A stretch of DNA of 7,040 bases from an uncultured archaeon A07HN63. GTDB lineage: Archaea > Halobacteriota > Halobacteria > Halobacteriales > Haloferacaceae. Of the stretch, positions 1 to 6,299 are shown in pieces (the stretch's first letter is position 1; each line of letters opens with the position of its first letter). The stretch spans positions 10,895 through 17,934 of the forward strand of contig KI543217.1 in NCBI GenBank assembly GCA_000496215.1, read 5' to 3'. The notes beneath the pieces are model-generated. The model was not told where the DNA came from. It ran no database searches and saw only the letters and a program-made list of their open reading frames with translations. A program made the position numbers and the translations under genes.

Positions 1-10
1 GAGGATGCAA

Positions 11-16
11 GTGATC
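11..16 (+). promoter_or_regulatory. Probable Shine-Dalgarno site (GTGATC) before ATG 22
   Basis: GTGATC matches the GGTGATC part of the sequence complementary to the 3' end of archaeal 16S rRNA. It lies 5 bases before an ATG at 22-24, a normal spacing. It favours ATG 22 as the original start of the FlaD/E-family gene. However, the frame opened by that ATG ends at a TGA at 49-51. The match is short and could be chance. Confidence 0.4.
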
Positions 17-21
17 AAGAC

Positions 22-128
22 ATGTCCGGTGCAAATCATTCAGCGATCTGAAAGACGAGTACGACTCCGGCGACGCCGAATGGGCCGAAGGTGAAGAGGG
101 GGACACGCCCGAGCAGGCCGGCGATCAG
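22..128 (+). pseudogene. Apparent 5' coding part of the FlaD/E gene, out of frame with its likely start
   Basis: Read in the frame of the downstream gene, the bases from 15 to 128 are open and look coding: they give SDLKDEYDSGDAEWAEG, then EEGDTPEQAGDQ, with acidic haloarchaeal composition. This stretch has no ATG or GTG, and an in-frame TGA lies at 12-14. The well-placed ATG at 22 is in another frame and reads only MSGANHSAI before a TGA at 49-51. Adding one base near 37-45, for example a second C after AAT 34-36, would join the two into MSGANPFSDLKDEYDSG. The simplest reading is a one-base deletion, or a sequencing error. The ATG-22 frame is also open back to position 1, so it could instead be the tail of an upstream gene cut by the window edge. 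Confidence 0.5.
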
Positions 129-935
129 ATGGCCGACGAAGGCGACGAAGCAGACGATGAGTTCGACTTCGACGATGAGGCTGACGGCGATGCCGGCGAC
201 GATACCTTCGACGACACCTTCGACGACGCCGAAGACGAGGCCGACGACGATGCCTTCGGCGAGGCTGACGACGATGCCTTCGGCGAGGCTGACGACGATG
301 CCTTCGGCGAGGCCGACGACGATGCCTTCGGCGAGGCCGGTGACCAGATGGACGAGTCACCGCAGGCGGGACAAGCGGCCGCTGGCCAGCAGGCTGGCGG
401 GGCGCAGACCGCCACCCAACAGGCCGATGCTGAGGGCGGCCAGCAGCAGGCTGGCGGTCAGTCACAGGGCGCCCAGCAGGGCGGGGGCCAACAGGCCGGC
501 GAGTCCGGCACGCTGTCACCGATCCAGCAGCGCGGCGAGGGCAACTTCGAGTACGCCAGTCCCGATCACCTCTCGACGGCCCGCGAGAAGCCCTATCTCT
601 CGACGCTGCCCAACGACTACCTCGGCGACCTCGTCGTCATGGAGTGGCTTGAATTCCTCGTCAAGCGCTCGACGGTCACCGACGCCGCCCGCGCGATCAA
701 CTACTACGAGCGGATCGACTGGGTCGACCCCGCGGTTGCCGACCACCTCCGGTCGTTCCTCTCCGGGTTCGGCAACATTGACCGCAACAAGATCGACCGG
801 CCCGGTACCGATCACCTCACGCGGGAGCACCACATCCACAGCCTGAAGTACATCATGAAGCTCAACGGCGCGACGGCGACATCAGTGATTCTCGACCGCT
901 GGGACACCTTCGCACCGGACACCAATGGGCTTTAG
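129..935 (+). CDS. arlE: Archaellum FlaD/E-domain protein (ArlD/ArlE/ArlCE family)
   Basis: This is a cytoplasmic archaellum component. In this family, FlaC/D/E proteins form a ring under the motor and receive the chemotaxis signal through CheF-type adaptors. Counting from ATG 129 (268 aa), residues 1-70 are extremely acidic and include four EADDDAFG repeats (37-68). Residues about 75-135 are a Gln/Gly/Ala-rich linker that is probably disordered. Residues about 150-250 form the conserved FlaD/E domain, with KPYLSTLPNDYLGDLVVMEW, then a YYERIDWVDP motif, and LRSFLSGF after it. The FlaC-like coiled coil of typical haloarchaeal ArlCE proteins is not visible, so the D, E or CE label is uncertain; position directly before arlF fits ArlCE. 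ATG 129 is the only in-frame ATG or GTG near the 5' end, but coding-like sequence continues upstream, so the true N-terminus may be earlier. The 3' end overlaps arlF by 11 bases. Confidence 0.88.
   Translation: MADEGDEADDEFDFDDEADGDAGDDTFDDTFDDAEDEADDDAFGEADDDAFGEADDDAFGEADDDAFGEAGDQMDESPQAGQAAAGQQAGGAQTATQQADAEGGQQQAGGQSQGAQQGGGQQAGESGTLSPIQQRGEGNFEYASPDHLSTAREKPYLSTLPNDYLGDLVVMEWLEFLVKRSTVTDAARAINYYERIDWVDPAVADHLRSFLSGFGNIDRNKIDRPGTDHLTREHHIHSLKYIMKLNGATATSVILDRWDTFAPDTNGL
198..221 (+). repeat. Two 12-bp in-frame repeats encoding DDTF
   Basis: Positions 198-209 and 210-221 read GACGATACCTTC and GACGACACCTTC, differing at one base. They encode DDTFDDTF and sit just before the longer 24-bp repeat array. 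They suggest earlier rounds of slippage in the same acidic region. Confidence 0.6.
237..332 (+). repeat. Four tandem 24-bp repeats encoding EADDDAFG
   Basis: Units are 237-260, 261-284, 285-308 and 309-332. Each starts GAGGC and ends TGCCTTCGGC. The only difference I see among them is C or T at the sixth base of the unit (C, T, T, C). A partial fifth unit, GAGGCC, follows at 333-338. The repeat is a multiple of three, so gain or loss of units lengthens or shortens the acidic segment without breaking the frame. The near identity at the DNA level points to recent duplication. Confidence 0.95.
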
Positions 936-1413
936 CATCAGTGCCGCGACCGCGCTGATCTTTGCCTCGCTGTTTTTAGCCTTCGGTATCTTCTACCCCG
1001 CGATGGCCAACGGATACGAGCGGGTTGAGGAGGCCGACGCCGCGAAAGCGGATCAGAATCTGGATCAGGCGCAGACCGATATTACATTTGTCAGTTCAAG
1101 CAGTAAGACTCAAATGGGTCAAAACAAACTTCAAGAACTTATTGTCAATATAAACAACACTGGGCAAACGACGCTAACTGTTAGTGAGATAGATATTCTT
1201 GTTAACGGTGATTACATTGAGTGGACTAACGGCGATACCAATGACGAGGTTCGGACGGAAGTTGAGAATGATCAAGTTACTGATCTGTGGCTCCCAGGTG
1301 AAACAATTGAGATTGAATACGGTGCACAAACTGGTTTTGTAGATAAAAATCCACCATATAATTACAAAATAGTCACCGAACATGGAGTCAGTATCTCGGG
1401 TGTTGAAAGCTAA
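925..1413 (+). CDS. arlF: Archaellum stator protein ArlF (FlaF)
   Basis: ArlF is a single-pass membrane protein. In the family, the C-terminal beta-sandwich lies outside the membrane and binds the S-layer, anchoring the motor. The 162-aa product starts MGFSISAATALIFASLFLAF, a typical haloarchaeal FlaF N-terminus, with one membrane segment at about residues 5-28. A short helical stalk follows to about residue 50, then an exposed domain rich in beta-strand patterns to the end. The start overlaps the upstream gene by 11 bases. The stop TAA shares one base with the arlG ATG, so the genes are probably translationally coupled. DNA up to about 1080 is 53-63% GC, but 1081-1410 falls to about one third GC in the rows counted, unlike its neighbours. 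That part encodes the exposed domain and may have been exchanged. Confidence 0.9.
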   Translation: MGFSISAATALIFASLFLAFGIFYPAMANGYERVEEADAAKADQNLDQAQTDITFVSSSSKTQMGQNKLQELIVNINNTGQTTLTVSEIDILVNGDYIEWTNGDTNDEVRTEVENDQVTDLWLPGETIEIEYGAQTGFVDKNPPYNYKIVTEHGVSISGVES

Positions 1414-1868
1414 TGGCCAGTGAATCAGTCTCCTCACTGATCCTCTTCATTGCAAGCCTCGTCGTCGCCGCGGGCGTCGCCGGCACGCTCACCACCGGCG
1501 TCCAGCGCGTCAGTAGTTCCATCGACGAAGGGAGTCTTGATACGGCCCAGCAGATTCGGACTGATGTGGAAATTGTCAATGACCCCGGGCGAGACTACAC
1601 TTCGGGGGGTCAACTGACACTGTATGTGAAAAATACCGGAACACAGGGGATACTGAATAAATCCGAATCATTTGATATCGTATTCAATGGACAATTTGTC
1701 CAAAATAGTGACATCACTATCTCTGATGCGAATGGAAACGATATTGAGGCCTTCCGCGAAGGTGATGTTGCTGAAATAGAAATACAGAGCCCGGACATAG
1801 CCTCCGGCGATAACCGTGTATTTTTAACCGTTAATAGTGACGAAGAAGTTCTGGAGTTTAGAACCTGA
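1413..1868 (+). CDS. arlG: Archaellum stator protein ArlG (FlaG)
   Basis: ArlG is the partner of ArlF in the complex linking the archaellum motor to the S-layer. The 151-aa product has one N-terminal membrane segment (about residues 7-28), beginning SSLILFIASLVVAAGVAGTL, the typical haloarchaeal FlaG signature. A short stalk ending near QIRTDVEIVND and an exposed beta-rich domain with LTLYVKNTGTQG (about 68-79) follow. The C-terminus has LTVNSDEEVLEF. The ATG overlaps the arlF stop by one base. Positions 1413-1560 are GC-rich (72% in 1441-1500). From about 1600 the gene becomes AT-rich (37% in 1621-1740, 42% in 1801-1860), repeating the pattern seen in arlF. A degraded second copy of the 3' end of such a gene follows downstream. 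Confidence 0.9.
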   Translation: MASESVSSLILFIASLVVAAGVAGTLTTGVQRVSSSIDEGSLDTAQQIRTDVEIVNDPGRDYTSGGQLTLYVKNTGTQGILNKSESFDIVFNGQFVQNSDITISDANGNDIEAFREGDVAEIEIQSPDIASGDNRVFLTVNSDEEVLEFRT

Positions 1869-1886
1869 GAATAACGACCCTTCCAC

Positions 1887-2018
1887 TGACGCATCAATAC
1901 CTTCTACGAACGTGCGGTCACTGGAGTACCACTCCCGGCTGTTCACGCAGGTTCTGAAAACAGTCGTATATACCTAACAGTTAATGCTGAAGAAGAATTA
2001 CTGATTGTTGAGATACAA
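1887..2018 (+). pseudogene. Decayed 3' end of a second arlG-like gene
   Basis: The arlG-arlH gap is not empty. From 1893 to 2015 one frame translates into a stretch that aligns without gaps to ArlG residues 111-151, with 13 of 41 identities by my count. The clearest part is AGSENSRIYLTVNAEEELL, against ASGDNRVFLTVNSDEEVL in ArlG. Further matches are I, F, E and V at the positions of ArlG I111, F114, E116 and V119. The frame has stops at 1872-1874 and 1887-1889 and no ATG or GTG, so it is not expressed as a protein. The membrane-anchor part is absent. The closest explanation is a tandem arlG paralogue (some haloarchaea carry two) reduced by deletion, or the leftover of a cassette replacement. 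It runs up to the arlH start. Confidence 0.7.
1967..1972 (+). promoter_or_regulatory. Possible TATA box upstream of arlH
   Basis: TATATA lies 48 bases before the arlH ATG at 2021. With transcription starting about 25 bases downstream, as usual in archaea, the leader would be roughly 20-30 bases. It lies inside the arlG-like remnant, where the same bases would once have coded for IY, so it may be chance. If used, arlHIJ could be transcribed partly apart from arlF and arlG. Confidence 0.25.
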
Positions 2019-2020
2019 TC

Positions 2021-2779
2021 ATGGCCGCCACACGCCGAGATATCATGTCCATCGGCTTGGAGGACCACGATCAGTTGAACATGGAACTCGGCGGCGGCTT
2101 CCCGCCCGGGAGTATCGTCCTCATCGAGGGCGATTACGGGGCGGGCAAAAGTGCAATGAGCCAGCGGTTCAGCTACGGCTTCGTTGAGGAGGAAACGACC
2201 GTCACCATGCTCTCGACGGAGCTCACGGTCAGCGGATTCATCGAACAGATGTACTCGCTGTCCTACGATATCACCTCACACTTGCTCGAAGAGAGACTGC
2301 TGTTTCTTGAGGCGAACTTCGACAGCGGCGGCGCGCTGTCGGGTGACGACGACCAAGACCGGAAGGAGCTACTCAAGCGACTCATGGAGGCTCAGGTCAT
2401 GTGGGAGCAGGATGTCATCATCATCGACACCTTCGATGCGATCCTGCGCAACGACCCCAAGTTCGAGTCGCTCGTCCGCGACGACGAAGGCCGGCAGGCA
2501 GCCCTCGAGATCATCTCGTTTTTCCGCGATCAGATCTCTCGCGGCAAGGTGATCATTCTGACTGTCGACCCATCGACGGTAACCGAGGATGCCATCGGCC
2601 CGTTCCGGTCTATCGCCGACATCTTCTTGGAGCTGCAGACAGCAGAAGTAGGTAACGAGGTTCGCCGATCAGTCGCGGTGAAGCGGTTCGCCGGCATGGG
2701 GGAACAGGTAGGGGACAACATCGGGTTCTCCGTTCGCTCCGGGACCGGCATCGTGATCGAGAGTCGCAGCGTCGCCTGA
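2021..2779 (+). CDS. arlH: Archaellum ATPase-like regulator ArlH (FlaH)
   Basis: ArlH is a RecA/KaiC-fold nucleotide-binding protein on the cytoplasmic side of the motor. In the family it contacts ArlI and ArlJ, and nucleotide state controls assembly or switching. The 252-aa product has LGGGFPPGSIVLIEGDYGAG leading into a Walker A motif, GDYGAGKS, at residues 37-44. A Walker B-like VIIID is at 132-136, followed by TFDA. LSTEL (64-68) lies in the region after Walker A typical of KaiC-like proteins. Length is normal for the family. ATG 2021 is chosen because it gives a short normal N-terminus; ATG 2045 (MSIGLEDHDQLN) is a credible alternative since similarity to the family probably starts there. 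No clear ribosome binding site is seen for either. arlI starts 10 bases after the stop. Confidence 0.93.
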   Translation: MAATRRDIMSIGLEDHDQLNMELGGGFPPGSIVLIEGDYGAGKSAMSQRFSYGFVEEETTVTMLSTELTVSGFIEQMYSLSYDITSHLLEERLLFLEANFDSGGALSGDDDQDRKELLKRLMEAQVMWEQDVIIIDTFDAILRNDPKFESLVRDDEGRQAALEIISFFRDQISRGKVIILTVDPSTVTEDAIGPFRSIADIFLELQTAEVGNEVRRSVAVKRFAGMGEQVGDNIGFSVRSGTGIVIESRSVA

Positions 2780-2789
2780 CAGCCCACCT

Positions 2790-4466
2790 ATGACCGACCA
2801 AGGAACACCGACGCCGTCTGACGAACTTCGGCAGGTCGCAAACCGACGCCCACACCTCCGGGAGCACCTGCAGAAGTTCAAGCAGATTGCCGGTGAGTTC
2901 CCGATGCTGGTCGACGAGCCGGACGACTACGAGACCGACCGCCCGAACGTCATCTATCCCGTCGGCGGCGCGGTTTACTGTCACATCTACGGTGATGTCG
3001 GACAGGACAAGAAGTACTACTGTATCGAGCCGACGCTCTCCGACGACGAGCAGGTGACACTCGAACAGATCAAGTCGAACCTGCTGTCGATGAGCGGCCA
3101 TCACATGTCGCCGGACGACGACGCCGATTACGACGACCTTATCGAGGAACTCCTGGACGAGACGACGTACGTCACCGACGGTGACATGAACTTCTACGAC
3201 CGGGTCAAACAGATCTGGAACTTTGGGAAGGTCAAGGTCAACCAGAACACCTACGACAGCATCCGCTACCGGCTCAACCGGGATATCGTCGGCTTCGGCC
3301 CGCTGGAGCCGATCATGCGCGATCCACAAAACGAGGACATTCACGTCATCGGTCCCCACGAGACTCACGTCGATCACGGCACGTTCGGGATGTTACCGAC
3401 GACGGTCGACTTCGGGACGCCCGACGAGTTCGACAACTGGCTGAAGAACATGGGCGAGCGGATGGGTGACCCGGTCTCGGACTCAAACCCCATCGTCGAC
3501 TCGACGATGCCCGACGGCTCCCGTATCAACATCATATACTCCGAGGACGTGTCGCTGAAGGGGCCGTCGCTGACGATCCGACAGCAGGACGAGGTGCCGC
3601 TGTCGATCAACCAGATCGTCCACTGGGGGACGCTGTCGCCGAGGATGGCAGCGTACCTCTGGCTCTGTCTGCAGAACGAGCGGACGGTCTTCGTGGTCGG
3701 TGAGACGGCATCCGGCAAGACAACGACACTCAACTCTATCTTCTCGTTCATCCCGCGTGACTCAAAGATTTACACCGCGGAAGACACCGCCGAGGTCGTC
3801 CCGCCACACGACACCTGGCAGCAACTCCTCACGCGCGAGGGGATGGGCGACGAGAGCGCCGAGGTCGACATGTTCGACCTCGTCGCCTCCGCGTTGCGCT
3901 CGCGTCCCGACTACATCATCGTCGGCGAGGTGCGTGGGGCCGAGGGACGGATGGCGTTCCAGGCCGCACAGACCGGTCACCCCGTCATGCTGACGTTCCA
4001 CGCCGACGAAATCGTCACCATGATCCAGCGGTTCACCTCCGAGCCGATCAACGTTCCCGAGACGTTCATGGGGATCGCCGACGTGGCGCTGTTCCAGAAC
4101 CGTGTCAAACAGGGCGACGATGTGCTTCGCCGGGTGACCAGCGTTCAAGAGATCGAGGGGTACTCCGAAGAGATGGGTGGTGTCGTCACCCGGCAGGTCT
4201 TCGAGTGGGACCCCGTCGAAGACGAGCATCGGTTCAAGGGGATGAACAACTCCTACGTGCTGGAAGAACAGATCGCCCCCCTGCAGGGGTACGCCGACAC
4301 CCGACAGATCTACGAGACCCTCGATCACCGGGCCGAGGTCATCGAGCGGATGATCGACGAGGGCATCCTCGGCTACCACGAGGTCAACGAGGCGACCGAC
4401 CAGTTCATGCGTGACGGCGCCGAGGGGCTGCCGTTCACGATGAAAGCAGCACCGGATATCAAATAG
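2790..4466 (+). CDS. arlI: Archaellum motor ATPase ArlI (FlaI)
   Basis: ArlI is the type II/IV secretion-type hexameric ATPase that powers archaellum assembly and rotation, working under the membrane with ArlJ and ArlH. The 558-aa product has an acidic N-terminal region (about 1-250) and a C-terminal RecA-like domain. Visible motifs are Walker A GETASGKTT (304-312), an Asp box YTAEDTAE (328-335), a Walker B-like IIVGEVRG (376-383) with Glu380, and a His box with TGHPVMLTFHAD (395-406). All key residues seem intact and the length suits haloarchaeal homologues. ATG 2790 lies 10 bases after arlH with no obvious ribosome binding site. GC-rich throughout, like arlH and arlJ. VirB11/PilB-type relatives share the motifs, but the position between arlH and arlJ settles the assignment. 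Confidence 0.95.
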   Translation: MTDQGTPTPSDELRQVANRRPHLREHLQKFKQIAGEFPMLVDEPDDYETDRPNVIYPVGGAVYCHIYGDVGQDKKYYCIEPTLSDDEQVTLEQIKSNLLSMSGHHMSPDDDADYDDLIEELLDETTYVTDGDMNFYDRVKQIWNFGKVKVNQNTYDSIRYRLNRDIVGFGPLEPIMRDPQNEDIHVIGPHETHVDHGTFGMLPTTVDFGTPDEFDNWLKNMGERMGDPVSDSNPIVDSTMPDGSRINIIYSEDVSLKGPSLTIRQQDEVPLSINQIVHWGTLSPRMAAYLWLCLQNERTVFVVGETASGKTTTLNSIFSFIPRDSKIYTAEDTAEVVPPHDTWQQLLTREGMGDESAEVDMFDLVASALRSRPDYIIVGEVRGAEGRMAFQAAQTGHPVMLTFHADEIVTMIQRFTSEPINVPETFMGIADVALFQNRVKQGDDVLRRVTSVQEIEGYSEEMGGVVTRQVFEWDPVEDEHRFKGMNNSYVLEEQIAPLQGYADTRQIYETLDHRAEVIERMIDEGILGYHEVNEATDQFMRDGAEGLPFTMKAAPDIK

Positions 4467-4475
4467 GTACGCTTT

Positions 4476-6230
4476 ATGGCGACAGAAGAGGGTCAGGCGT
4501 CGTCGGGGCGGTTCGATTCGGTCCTGTCGCTTGCCTCGGAGGTACTGTCTGCCTACGGCAAGATCGACATGTCGCGGGAGCGGTACATGCTCGTCATCTT
4601 CTTGCCAACGTTCGTCGTGTTTCTGGGGACGATCGTGGCGGCGATCTTCCTGACTACCCTCCCAATGATGGTCCGGGTGCCGATCCCGCTGCTCGGGCTG
4701 TTGATCTGGGTATCCGGGCTGCTGTATCCGAAAATATATCTCACACAGCGACGGATCGCCATCGAAAACCAGTTCCACCTTGTCATGGTCCACATGACGG
4801 TGCTGGCGACGACGAACATCGACCGCGTCGAGGTGTTTCGGCGACTCGCGGCCGAGGACGAGTACGGTGCCCTGGCCGAGGAGATGGGCCAGATTGTGAC
4901 GCTGGTCGACACGTGGAACCAGAGCGTCGATGACGCGCTGCGTCGCCGGGCCCGGGAGGTCCCGAGCCAGCCGCTTGCTGATTTCTTCGAACGGCTCGCG
5001 TTCACACTCGAGGCCGGCGAGGAGCTAGACGAGTTCATGCTCGACGAACAGGACTTTATCATCGAGAATTACACGACGATCTACGAGGAGGACCTCAACA
5101 ACCTCGAGGTCATGGAGGACCTGTACATCTCGATGATCCTCTCGATGACGTTCGGGCTCGTCTTCGCGATCGTCCTGCCGATCCTGACCGGCGTCAACCC
5201 GACCATTACCGTCTCGGCGGTGATATCGCTGTTCATGCTCGTGCAGTTCGGCTTCTACTACGTTATCCGGAACGTCGCCCCCTACGACCCGGTCTGGTAC
5301 TTTCCGAAACCCCGGTTTATCCAGGACAAGGAGCTGTGGATTGCGATTGCGACCGGCGGCATCGGCTCGATACTGATTACCCTATTTATGGGGCTTGGCT
5401 TCCTCGGGATTGGCCCGGGGCTCAGCGGCGTGCTGTTCTTTATCAACGATGTCCCGATGGGGCTGTATATCGCGATCCCGGTGACGCCGTTAATCGTGAC
5501 GGGGCTGGTCATGCGGCATGAGGAACAGAAGATCCACGACCGTGACGACCAGTATCCCAACTTCATCCGGTCGCTGGGGACCGCTGAGACCGCCCAGCAG
5601 GCGACGACCGGCGACGTTCTCGAAACACTCAAAGAAAAGGAGTTCGGGGCGCTGACGCCGCCAATCAAACGTCTCTACCGCCGGCTCAATATACGGATCA
5701 GTCAGATCGAGGCGTGGGGGGAGTTCACCCTCGAAGCGAAGTCCTACATCATCCAGAAGTTCAGCGAGATGTATCTGATCGGTCGACAGATGGGTGGGAC
5801 GCCGCAGGTGCTCGGCGAACTCATCAGCGAGAACATGAACACGATCAACCAGCTCCGGGAGCGACGCCGACAGGAAACAATCACGCTGATCGGGCTGCTG
5901 TACGGTATCTCGGCGGCGGCCGTGTTCGCCTTCTTCATCGGGCTTGAGGTCGCCAACATCCTCGGGACGTTCTCCTCGCAACTCCAGCTCGATCAGGCGG
6001 AGTTCGGCCAGCTCATCTACACCTCCGCCTACAACGTCCCCGTGATCGAGTACCTCCTGTATCTCGTCGTGCTGTTCAACGCCGCCCTGTCGTCGCTGAT
6101 GATCCGGACGATCGACGGCGGCAACAAGGCGACGGCCTACGTCCACTTCGTGCTGCTGACGTGGGTTGGGGCGGGCGTTGCGATCTTCACCCGCCGGGTC
6201 GTCTCGCTCGTCCTGCAGATCCGGCTCTGA
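4476..6230 (+). CDS. arlJ: Archaellum membrane platform protein ArlJ (FlaJ)
   Basis: ArlJ is the polytopic inner platform related to type II secretion GspF/PilC; it holds the ArlI-ArlH complex at the membrane and supports filament assembly. The 584-aa product has about nine hydrophobic segments by eye: about 39-61, 64-84, 218-238, 243-264, 287-312, 328-346, 469-491, 521-542 and 554-577. Two large cytoplasmic stretches, about 90-215 and 347-465, correspond to the two T2SSF-type domains; they include LAFTLEAGEELDEFM (174-188) and the basic RERRRQ at 461-466 before a membrane segment. ATG 4476 follows the arlI stop by 9 bases, and AGGT at 4465-4468 may act as a weak ribosome binding site. It ends the archaellum gene run in this window. 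Confidence 0.94.
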   Translation: MATEEGQASSGRFDSVLSLASEVLSAYGKIDMSRERYMLVIFLPTFVVFLGTIVAAIFLTTLPMMVRVPIPLLGLLIWVSGLLYPKIYLTQRRIAIENQFHLVMVHMTVLATTNIDRVEVFRRLAAEDEYGALAEEMGQIVTLVDTWNQSVDDALRRRAREVPSQPLADFFERLAFTLEAGEELDEFMLDEQDFIIENYTTIYEEDLNNLEVMEDLYISMILSMTFGLVFAIVLPILTGVNPTITVSAVISLFMLVQFGFYYVIRNVAPYDPVWYFPKPRFIQDKELWIAIATGGIGSILITLFMGLGFLGIGPGLSGVLFFINDVPMGLYIAIPVTPLIVTGLVMRHEEQKIHDRDDQYPNFIRSLGTAETAQQATTGDVLETLKEKEFGALTPPIKRLYRRLNIRISQIEAWGEFTLEAKSYIIQKFSEMYLIGRQMGGTPQVLGELISENMNTINQLRERRRQETITLIGLLYGISAAAVFAFFIGLEVANILGTFSSQLQLDQAEFGQLIYTSAYNVPVIEYLLYLVVLFNAALSSLMIRTIDGGNKATAYVHFVLLTWVGAGVAIFTRRVVSLVLQIRL

Positions 6231-6235
6231 GGTGC

Positions 6236-6258
6236 CGCGGTCAACCCACAGGACCGCG
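6236..6258. terminator. Short hairpin after arlJ, possible terminator
   Basis: CGCGGTC at 6236-6242 pairs perfectly with GACCGCG at 6252-6258 around a 9-base loop. It starts 6 bases after the arlJ stop. A short T run (TTTT, 6271-6274) follows 12 bases later rather than immediately. Archaeal termination usually depends on T-rich tracts rather than hairpins, so the role is uncertain; it could also affect mRNA 3' stability. Confidence 0.3.
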
Positions 6259-6270
6259 CAATCACGACTG

Positions 6271-6276
6271 TTTTAG
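6271..6276 (+). promoter_or_regulatory. TATA-like element for hisA
   Basis: TTTTAG lies about 24-29 bases before the hisA ATG at 6300, in an otherwise GC-rich gap. This spacing fits a haloarchaeal promoter making a leaderless or nearly leaderless transcript. No ribosome binding site is seen before the ATG, which agrees. The element is short and has not been distinguished from chance. Confidence 0.4.
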
Positions 6277-6299
6277 CGGGCGGCCATCGACGCCAGTGT

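Noticed and set aside
237..332. Repeat array considered as a CRISPR
   Set aside because: Units are directly adjacent with no spacers, are in frame and encode a peptide repeat inside a gene.
40..519. Long minus-strand frame giving an Arg/Pro-rich protein opposite the FlaD/E gene
   Set aside because: Its composition is a by-product of the GC-rich, Asp/Glu/Ala-coding + strand and its tandem repeats; it has no recognisable domain.
1174..1437. 87-codon minus-strand frame opposite the AT-rich part of arlF
   Set aside because: The + strand matches ArlF in position, start and downstream coupling; the minus frame has no recognisable features.
1870..1980. Second open frame in the arlG-arlH gap (beginning NNDPSTDAS)
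   Set aside because: It lacks a start codon and shows no resemblance to a known protein. Its first few residues could belong to the arlG-like remnant in another frame, but that is too short to claim.
2610..3377. 255-codon minus-strand frame opposite arlH and arlI
   Set aside because: It runs across two well-supported + strand genes with clear motifs. Long antisense frames are common in GC-rich haloarchaeal DNA.
3762..4793. 343-codon minus-strand frame opposite arlI and arlJ
   Set aside because: It is opposite conserved ATPase and platform sequence, has no recognisable features and is rich in His/Asp/Arg as expected from reversed acidic coding.
5490..6146. 218-codon minus-strand frame opposite arlJ
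   Set aside because: It is a shadow of arlJ, whose membrane segments and domains are clear on the + strand.
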